Virus record (IMG/VR): IMGVR_UViG_3300042876_000489
Coordinates: 1 to 41,180 of that record
DNA from: a virus
Strand: one strand, 5' to 3'
DNA: 41,180 nt
The position numbers and the translations under genes were made by a program. Positions 35,952 through 41,180 of this stretch are shown piece by piece. A model generated the notes under the pieces. That model did no database searches, was not told the DNA's origin, and worked only from the letters and a program-made list of their open reading frames with translations. Position 1 is the stretch's first letter. Each line of letters begins with the position of its first letter.

Positions 35952-36611
35952 CTACAACCCTGCGGCAATCAGATCGACCTCGCGCCGGCGGAGATCCATC
36001 GCATGCTGCCAGGCGTCGGGATCCGACAGCGCTTGCTCGCCCTGGCGCGCGATGGCCTCCAGCGAACGTCGCCCTTCCTCGGCGATCAGCGTGAGCGATC
36101 CACGCACCCCCGAGTCCGCCTCCGGGTAGGCGGGGAACGTCACCGGGCTCACATCCCACAGGCGCTTCACCTTGAGGACCGTGCGCACCATGATGCCGTC
36201 GCGCGTCTCCCACTTGTCGTCCAGCGTGGAGAACTGGAAGGACGACTGATTCACGTCGCCGCGACGCATGCTGATGACGAGGTCGCGCGCGTAGGTGGTC
36301 TCCGGCGGCTGGATCTCCATGCGCAGCCCCTTGTCATCCTCTTCGATGAGCATCGTCGGCTCAGGCTTCGCGCGGTTCCGCCCGAGAATCATGTTCGGGT
36401 CGTGGTTGAACAGGGCCCGCACATCATCCGTGCGGATGGCGTCAGCGAAGGCGCCGGGCGCGATGATCTCGCGGAAGCCGCCGAGGTTCTCGCTGAGCGA
36501 GTTGAAGACGGCGGCATGGCCAACGATGCGGGGGAGGCCCTGAGCGCCCCCCTCGGGATCGACGAGCCGCAGCTCGTCGAAGTCGAAGATGCGGAATTCA
36601 CGCAGCAACAT
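35952..36611 (-). CDS. Prohead protease (HK97 gp4 / S78 family)
   Basis: This is a 219-residue protease that cuts the capsid delta-domain and itself during head maturation. The catalytic His is in VRALFNHDPNMILGR, with the typical (L)xNHDxxxxLG pattern. The catalytic Ser is in DVNQSSFQFS. VSPVTFPAYPEADSG gives the conserved SPVTFPAYP end of the core. The C-terminal part is acidic or basic helices. The start MLLREFRIFDFDEL at 36611 overlaps the end of the portal gene by 14 bp. Confidence 0.92.
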   Translation of the reverse strand: MLLREFRIFDFDELRLVDPEGGAQGLPRIVGHAAVFNSLSENLGGFREIIAPGAFADAIRTDDVRALFNHDPNMILGRNRAKPEPTMLIEEDDKGLRMEIQPPETTYARDLVISMRRGDVNQSSFQFSTLDDKWETRDGIMVRTVLKVKRLWDVSPVTFPAYPEADSGVRGSLTLIAEEGRRSLEAIARQGEQALSDPDAWQHAMDLRRREVDLIAAGL

Positions 36612-38349
36612 GGGCAGGTCCTCGATGCGACAGGGTGGAGAGGATCGCCGTGCGCTCGCGCTGCGCGGCGTCAGTGGCGCGGGTAGACTCCCACGCGGTG
36701 AACAGGGCAAGTAGGGCGTCGCGACCTTCCGCGGCCGCCGCGGTCACGGCCGTGCGAGCGGCGCCGCCCTCGCGCTCGACCGCCGCAGCGACGAGGGCGC
36801 GAGCCAGCGCTTCGCTGCCGGCGCCGTCGGCAGCGGTCGTGACCATGCGCAGCACCGGGAGCAGCCGCTCGGTCAGCGTCGCCTGGTGTTCACGCCAGAA
36901 CGCCTCGTGCCAGGCGACGAACTCGGTGACGTCCGACGAGCGCTCGAGCTGCCGGCGACTGGCCAGCAGCTCCTTCCGCAGCGCGCGACCCAGCGCATCA
37001 GTGAGCACCGGGATGGACGCGGCCAGCAGTCGGGCATGCAGGTCCTCCTCATCCTCACCGTCGCCCGCGCTGCCGTTGCCATCACCGGTACCGTCGGCGG
37101 GACCATCCCCGCCGTCCGGCATCGGCTCCTTCGTGCCAGGCGCACCAGACTTCGGGGTGGCCATGTTCAGCGGCTGGAGGTAGATGCTCCCCTGGCCGTT
37201 CGGCAGCGGGTTCATGTTCTCGATCTCGCGCACCTCATCGGCTGACAGCCAGCCCCCCGTCCGCCCCACGTTGTAGGCGTCGTATCGCGTCTTCATGTCA
37301 CCGCGCAGCAGCCCGTCCACGAGGAACTCAAAGAAGTACGTCCCGCGCTCGCGCTCGAGAAGCAGCGCCTTGTTCAACCGCTGCTCCATGCGGACGAGGC
37401 GCGCGCGCAGTGACCAGATGACGAACTCGATGCCCTGGTGTTCGATGTTGCTGAACGTGGCGCGGTCCATGCTCTTGAGCATGTGCGGCGGCAAATCGAA
37501 GATCCGCGCGATCTCCTCGATCTGGAACTTCCGGGTCTCGATGTACTGCGCGTCCCGGCGCGACATCGTGAGCGACTGCCACTCCAGCCCCTCCTCGAGG
37601 ATCGCCGGCTTCCAGGCATTGCCGCTGCCGGCAAAGCGCGCCTCCCACGAGTCCTTGAGGCGCTGGTACGCCTGGTCGCTGAGCTTGGCCTTGTGCTTGA
37701 GCACGCCGCCCGGCGTGGCATCGTTCGAGTAGAACTTTGCCGTGTGCTCCTCGGCGGCGAGCGCCACGCCGATCGCCTCACGCGCCACCTCGATCGTGCC
37801 CTTGCCCACATAACCATCCGACGAGAACCCGCGAAAGTGCAGGATCTCGTCCTCTCGGAAGGTGAGCATTCCGCCCTGGCGCGTCTGGTACCGATACCAG
37901 ACGGTGTCGTCGGGAGCGATCACGAGCGTGATGCGATCAGGGTGCAACGGCGGGAGGGCCTGTACCACGCCGCGGCGGTCCGCGTCGATCACGGCATACG
38001 CGTTCCCACGCAGCTCGAGATGGCCGGCCAGCATTTCCCGCCACTCGAAGCTGGTCAGCCGATCGGTGGGCGCATCGTGCAGCAAGCGGTAGAGGGGATG
38101 GTCCACCGCCCGATCCTTTCCACCGCCTGGTCGTCGCTGATACAGGATGAGCGGCAGGCCGGCGATGGCCCCCGACAGGATGCGGACGGCGTTCCAGACC
38201 GCGGTATTGGTCAGCGCGGTCTCGGCGTTCACCGTCTGCCCCGTGGCGGATCGGCGGCCGCCGAGCATGGTCAGCAACCACTGCTCGGGCGTGGCGATGC
38301 CACTCTGGGCCGCGCGACGGGCGACGAAGGAGCTCAGGGGTCCAGGCAT
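36598..38349 (-). CDS. Portal protein (HK97 gp3 family), 583 aa
   Basis: The portal forms the 12-fold ring through which DNA is packaged and leaves. Typical segments are NTAVWNAVRILSGAIAGLPLILYQRR, HPLYRLLHDAPTDRLTSFEWREMLAGHLELRGNAYAVIDADRRGVVQALPPLHPDRI, EDEILHFRGFSSDGYVGKGTIEVAREAIGVALAAEEHTAKFYSNDATPGGVLKHK and IEEIARIFDLPPHMLKSMDRATFSNIEHQGIEFVIWSLRARLVRMEQRLN. The ~170-residue C-terminal part after PDGGDGPADGTGDGNGSAGDGEDEED is longer than in lambda-size relatives, acidic then helical. The ATG at 38349 lies 3 bp after the previous stop. Confidence 0.95.
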   Translation of the reverse strand: MPGPLSSFVARRAAQSGIATPEQWLLTMLGGRRSATGQTVNAETALTNTAVWNAVRILSGAIAGLPLILYQRRPGGGKDRAVDHPLYRLLHDAPTDRLTSFEWREMLAGHLELRGNAYAVIDADRRGVVQALPPLHPDRITLVIAPDDTVWYRYQTRQGGMLTFREDEILHFRGFSSDGYVGKGTIEVAREAIGVALAAEEHTAKFYSNDATPGGVLKHKAKLSDQAYQRLKDSWEARFAGSGNAWKPAILEEGLEWQSLTMSRRDAQYIETRKFQIEEIARIFDLPPHMLKSMDRATFSNIEHQGIEFVIWSLRARLVRMEQRLNKALLLERERGTYFFEFLVDGLLRGDMKTRYDAYNVGRTGGWLSADEVREIENMNPLPNGQGSIYLQPLNMATPKSGAPGTKEPMPDGGDGPADGTGDGNGSAGDGEDEEDLHARLLAASIPVLTDALGRALRKELLASRRQLERSSDVTEFVAWHEAFWREHQATLTERLLPVLRMVTTAADGAGSEALARALVAAAVEREGGAARTAVTAAAAEGRDALLALFTAWESTRATDAAQRERTAILSTLSHRGPAHVAA

Positions 38350-38352
38350 GGG

Positions 38353-38526
38353 CTAGCCTCCGGCAGAGGAGCGGCGGACCGAAATGTCGACGGACAGCCA
38401 TCCAAGGAAGAGCAACAAGGCCCCGCACGCGATCAGGCCCAGCGCACGGGAGAACGTCCACACGCCGGCGATGATCGTCACCAGGCCGGCAAACATCAGG
38501 AACTCAGAGAGGAGGCTGCGCGCCAT
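38353..38526 (-). CDS. Small two-helix membrane protein, 57 aa
   Basis: The sequence MARSLLSEFLMFAGLVTIIAGVWTFSRALGLIACGALLLFLGWLSVDISVRRSSAGG has two hydrophobic helices (about 9-24 and 29-46) and a short basic tail. Small two-helix proteins are often found between terminase and portal in HK97-type phages. Their function is unknown, though head-membrane assembly or lysis have been suggested. It lies 11 bp after the terminase stop and 3 bp before the portal start. Confidence 0.65.
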   Translation of the reverse strand: MARSLLSEFLMFAGLVTIIAGVWTFSRALGLIACGALLLFLGWLSVDISVRRSSAGG

Positions 38527-38537
38527 GGTCGGTTCGG

Positions 38538-40202
38538 TCAGAGGGTCCGGATGCCCTGCGTCTCGTAGACGCTCGCAGCCTCGAGCGGATCCACGATCAG
38601 GCGACTCAATGCCATGATGCTGGCCACCACGCCGTCGATGCGGCCGGTCTGGGTGGACTTGTCGGGCATGATGTTCTCGTTCGCGTCCTCGCGGAGACCG
38701 ACGTTCGATACCATCCAGCGCAGCACCGGATGCCCGCCGTGCCGCACTCGCCGCGAGACCACGCGCGCTTCGAATTCCTTCGACGGCTCCGACATGCTCT
38801 TGAAGCCTTGCCGGACCTCGACCATCGTCAGCCCGTCGCCGCCGAGCTGCGTCGCGATCTGGGTGGCATTCCACGGATCGAAGCCGATCTCGCGCACCTC
38901 GAAGCCCTGGCAGAGCTGCACGATGTCGTCGCGCACGCGGTCATAGTCCACGACGTCACCTGGCGTCTCGATGAGCCACCCGTCGCGCGCCCAGGCGTCA
39001 TAAGGGACGCGGTCCTTGCGCGCGCGCTCGAGGATCCGTTCCTTCGGACACCAGAAGCGTGCGACCAGGGCGAGCTCATCGTCCTGGGGAATCGCCAGAA
39101 CGAAGGCGGTGATGTCGATCTTGGTGGACATGTCGAGCCCGCCGAACGCGAGCGTGCCACCGAGCGAGGACACCCACGCCTCATACTCGATCGACGAGCA
39201 CTCGTCATCGCAGGCGGTCCACTGCTCCGGCGCGATCCACCGAGTGCGCTGTTGCGTCCACCGGTTGAGGTGGTAGCGCAGGAAGGTGTTCAGATACGAG
39301 GGCTGCTGCTTCGCCTTCTCGCACTCCGTGCGCAGATAGCTCTCGCGCACCGAGACGTTGAGGTTCGGGTTCGCCTTCCGCCAGGTGACGGGATCGGTGT
39401 AGTCGTCCTCGTCATCCGCGGCGAAGATCAGCGCGAAGAGCGAGTCGTCCTCGATCGCCCCCTCGAGCACCTTGACCGCCCGCTCATGCAGGATCCAGCC
39501 GATGTTCTCGGGGTTGTACTCACCCGCCGTCGTGATGTAGAACGTCAGCGGCTGACGGCGGGCGCCCATCGAGGTCTGCAGTACGTCGATGAGATGGCGG
39601 TCGCTGTGCGCGTGCACCTCGTCGATGATGTTGCCGTGCGCGTTCAGCCCGTCCTGCGTCTTCGAGTCCGCGGCGAGCGGCTCGAACTTCGACCCGAGTT
39701 CAGCGCAGCTGATGTTGCTGCGCAGGACGGAGAGGAACCGCCCGAGCTCCGGCGACGCCTCGACCATCTTCGCCGCCGTGCCCCACACAATGCGCGCCTG
39801 CTCGCGCTTGGTCGCCGACGAGTAGACCTGCGCGCCATGCTCGCCGTCGGCCACAGTGAGATAGAGACCGACACCCGCGCCGACTTCGCTCTTGCCGTCC
39901 TTCCGCGGGATCTCGATGTACGCCTCGCGGAAGCGGCGCACCGGGTCCGTTGGCCGGCCGTCAGTACCGGGATCGCCCGGACGGATCCAGCCGAAGATCT
40001 CGCGCAGCATCGTCTGCTGCCACAGCTCGAGGAGCAATGGCTTGCCGGCCCACTCGCCGATATGGTGATGGAGGTACTCCTCGAAGAACTGCACCACCCG
40101 GTTGCCGCGTTCGGCATCGAAGATGAAGCCACGCGCGCGCGCGCCGCGCGGCCCGTGGTCGCGCCGCATGCGCTCCACCGCGAGTCGCTCGAGGCGCCCC
40201 AT
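38538..40202 (-). CDS. terL: Terminase large subunit (TerL), 554 aa
   Basis: TerL is the packaging ATPase and DNA-cutting nuclease. The Walker-A-like motif PRKDGKS is at residues 99-105 (EIPRKDGKSEVGAGVGL), coupled to the adenine motif region LLELWQQTML (57-66). The Walker B is NIIDEVHAH (191-199). The nuclease half has LAFGGLDMSTKIDITAFVL and GFDPWNATQIATQLGGDGLTMVEVRQGFKSMSEPSKEFEARV, fitting the Terminase_1 (HK97-like) RNase-H fold. Start ATG 40202 is set by the position 7 bp after TerS. The upstream part of the open frame is Ser/Arg shadow sequence. Confidence 0.95.
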   Translation of the reverse strand: MGRLERLAVERMRRDHGPRGARARGFIFDAERGNRVVQFFEEYLHHHIGEWAGKPLLLELWQQTMLREIFGWIRPGDPGTDGRPTDPVRRFREAYIEIPRKDGKSEVGAGVGLYLTVADGEHGAQVYSSATKREQARIVWGTAAKMVEASPELGRFLSVLRSNISCAELGSKFEPLAADSKTQDGLNAHGNIIDEVHAHSDRHLIDVLQTSMGARRQPLTFYITTAGEYNPENIGWILHERAVKVLEGAIEDDSLFALIFAADDEDDYTDPVTWRKANPNLNVSVRESYLRTECEKAKQQPSYLNTFLRYHLNRWTQQRTRWIAPEQWTACDDECSSIEYEAWVSSLGGTLAFGGLDMSTKIDITAFVLAIPQDDELALVARFWCPKERILERARKDRVPYDAWARDGWLIETPGDVVDYDRVRDDIVQLCQGFEVREIGFDPWNATQIATQLGGDGLTMVEVRQGFKSMSEPSKEFEARVVSRRVRHGGHPVLRWMVSNVGLREDANENIMPDKSTQTGRIDGVVASIMALSRLIVDPLEAASVYETQGIRTL

Positions 40203-40209
40203 CGGACGC

Positions 40210-40707
40210 TTAGGCCAGGAGACGCGGCTTGTCGAACTTGAGGAAGTCACGAGCCTTGTCCTTCTGCTTCGGGGGGTCGGGGAGCTTGATGGCGGTGCGT
40301 GCACTCGGCGTGAAGCCGAACTCCGCGCTGAACGCCTTGATCTGCTGCATGGCCTTGTTCGCGATCGCGACCTCTGGTCGCGCCATCTCGTACAGCGTAC
40401 CGGCCTTGCTCTCGAACTCCATCGTGAGGCCGTACTTGTCGAGCTGTGCCTGCGCGAGTTTGAACGTCGCCCACGCCTGGCAGTAGCACGCGAGCGCCGC
40501 GCGATCGACGCGCGTAAGCAGGTTGAGCGCCTGCAGCTCCGGGACGATGCGATCCCACTCGGCGCGCGCGTCGCTGTTCAGGAAGTCGGGACACGCGGGG
40601 ACCGCGAGCGCCGGTGTCGGCTCGCGGTCGTTCAGGGCGCGCTTGCCGGGATTGCCCCGGAGCCGCTTCTGCGCAGTGGGTTGCGGCTTCGGGCCGCGTC
40701 GTCCCAA
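40210..40707 (-). CDS. terS: Terminase small subunit (P27 family), 165 aa
   Basis: The protein is MGRRGPKPQPTAQKRLRGNPGKRALNDREP, then PACPDFLNSDARAEWDRIVPELQALNLLTRVDRAALACYCQAWATFKLAQAQLDKYGL, then EVAIANKAMQQIKAFSAEFGFTPSARTAIK. This is the P27-type small terminase pattern (GRKP-.....L-GNPGK+.l, ...L....eF-G-TP-sR---...). It recognises the packaging site and starts the cut together with TerL. The start is a TTG at 40707 with a strong GGAGGAG ribosome site 6 bp upstream. It lies right downstream of a hairpin cluster that may be the packaging signal. Confidence 0.9.
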   Translation of the reverse strand: MGRRGPKPQPTAQKRLRGNPGKRALNDREPTPALAVPACPDFLNSDARAEWDRIVPELQALNLLTRVDRAALACYCQAWATFKLAQAQLDKYGLTMEFESKAGTLYEMARPEVAIANKAMQQIKAFSAEFGFTPSARTAIKLPDPPKQKDKARDFLKFDKPRLLA

Positions 40708-40753
40708 TCGTGTCTCCTCCTGCGGGTGGTGCGATCAGAGGGCCCGCCGTGGC

Positions 40754-40841
40754 GAGACCCCCCCTACCGAAACCTGCGGACGCACACGCAAAGCTCTGCG
40801 GCGGTCATTCCAGGGGGGTCTCCAGAAGTGGACACCCCCCT
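40754..40841. promoter_or_regulatory. C/G-run inverted repeats before terS (terminator or cos candidate)
   Basis: AGGGGGGT (40812-40819) pairs with ACCCCCCT (40834-40841) around TCCA-GAAG-TGGA, giving an 8+4-bp hairpin with one C-C mismatch. A third arm, GAGACCCCCC (40754-40763), is complementary to GGGGGGTCTC (40813-40822). The cluster lies in the 144-bp gap between the join-crossing gene and terS, where HK97-like phages often keep their cos site. It could also be the terminator of the early transcript. Confidence 0.5.
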
Positions 40842-40851
40842 CCCCCTCAGG

Positions 40852-41180
40852 TCACTTCGCGGCGGCGCGCTTCCGTCCCGTCGACGCTTGCGACTCCTCA
40901 TCCGACACTGTGGCGACCTCGTCTTCTGTCGCCACCGAGACACCGAGCGCGACGTGTCCCACCGTCCGCACGGCAAGCCCGTGCACCGTCAGGTGCGTTT
41001 GCACCGCTTCGCAGAGCGCCGTGCTGGTCCCGTCATCCTGCTTCATGCGCGCTGGCTCACCGCGCTCGTTGAGCACGATGAGTGCGATCGACTTGGCACT
41101 GCCGCCCTTGTTGCCGCAGCGCAGCCGCCACCCGTCCGCTTCCGCCGCACGCACGGCGCGCACGACACGGTCATTGAGCG
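40852..41180 (-). CDS. Unknown 140-aa protein, 3' part (gene crosses the contig join)
   Basis: This continues the gene that starts at 221: positions 41054-41180 duplicate 1-127, and the remaining frame runs to the stop at 40852. The C-terminal residues include QTHLTVHGLAVRTVGHVALGVSVATEDEVATVSDEESQASTGRKRAAAK. Neither part contains a recognised domain. The stop lies 11 bp from the C/G-run hairpin cluster, which could end this transcript. Confidence 0.75.
   Translation of the reverse strand, partial: LNDRVVRAVRAAEADGWRLRCGNKGGSAKSIALIVLNERGEPARMKQDDGTSTALCEAVQTHLTVHGLAVRTVGHVALGVSVATEDEVATVSDEESQASTGRKRAAAK
41054..41180. repeat. Terminal direct repeat, right copy (circular assembly overlap)
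   Basis: This is identical to 1-127, so coding sequence in this stretch is counted once in the circular genome. It is best read as the overlap left by an assembler closing a circular molecule. Confidence 0.95.

Noticed and set aside
38730-40241. Long + strand open frame opposite terL
   Set aside because: TerL on the minus strand has clear ATPase and nuclease motifs. This frame shows only biased composition.
1-41180. Biological direct terminal repeats of 127 bp
   Set aside because: The length equals a usual assembler k-mer and an ORF crosses the join in frame, so circular closure is the simpler reading.
1-41180. CRISPR array or complete tRNA gene
   Set aside because: No regularly spaced repeat-spacer pattern was seen, and the only tRNA-like sequence is the partial tRNA-Ile in attP.

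Overview
The window is a complete temperate, long-tailed (siphovirus-type) phage genome of very high GC content, assembled as a circle and opened arbitrarily. Positions 1-127 are repeated exactly at 41054-41180, so the unique length is 41053 bp. One reading frame runs in frame across the join (start 221, through 1/41053, stop 40852), which supports a closed circle. The exact repeat length is more likely an assembly overlap than a biological terminal repeat.

Layout. One short rightward segment (12839-16513) holds an HTH repressor-type gene and then cargo genes: a Bor-like lipoprotein, a second lipoprotein, a small exported protein, a zinc-cysteine protein, a KTSC-like protein, a membrane protein and an unknown. 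Everything else reads leftward. From a TTGACA promoter candidate beside the repressor, the leftward genes run through small early genes, an excisionase-like HTH protein and a tyrosine integrase to an attP site (about 7879-7921). This attP carries the 3' part of a tRNA-Ile(GAT) gene. Beyond attP come many tiny genes, an HNH_3 endonuclease, a putative replication initiator (2693-3751) with a G-rich repeat inside it, zinc-ribbon proteins and an HNH nuclease. Across the join follows an HK97-type late module in canonical order: TerS, TerL, portal, prohead protease, major capsid protein, putative decoration protein, head-tail connector, head closure, gp10-like, tail terminator, two paralogous tail tube proteins, chaperone-like protein, 1140-residue tape measure, distal tail protein, LamG-type tail protein, tail hub, small membrane proteins/holin candidates, amidase endolysin, tail fibre and a spanin-like coiled-coil protein.

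Almost every leftward junction is a 1-4 bp overlap (ATGA, GTGA, TGATG or TAATG), which points to translational coupling. I used this to choose most starts. The clear gaps in the late operon surround the proteins needed in hundreds of copies (capsid, putative decoration protein, tail tubes), and several of these gaps contain strong hairpins.

Host. The sequence does not name it. Lipoproteins with lipoboxes and a Bor relative point to a bacterium with an outer membrane. The 154-residue lipoprotein resembles, from memory, a lipoprotein type frequent in Gemmatimonadota, so that phylum is a guess only. Integration is expected at the 3' end of a tRNA-Ile(GAT) gene. In the integrated state attP would cut the leftward operon in two, so replication and virion genes would be joined to the early promoter only after excision.
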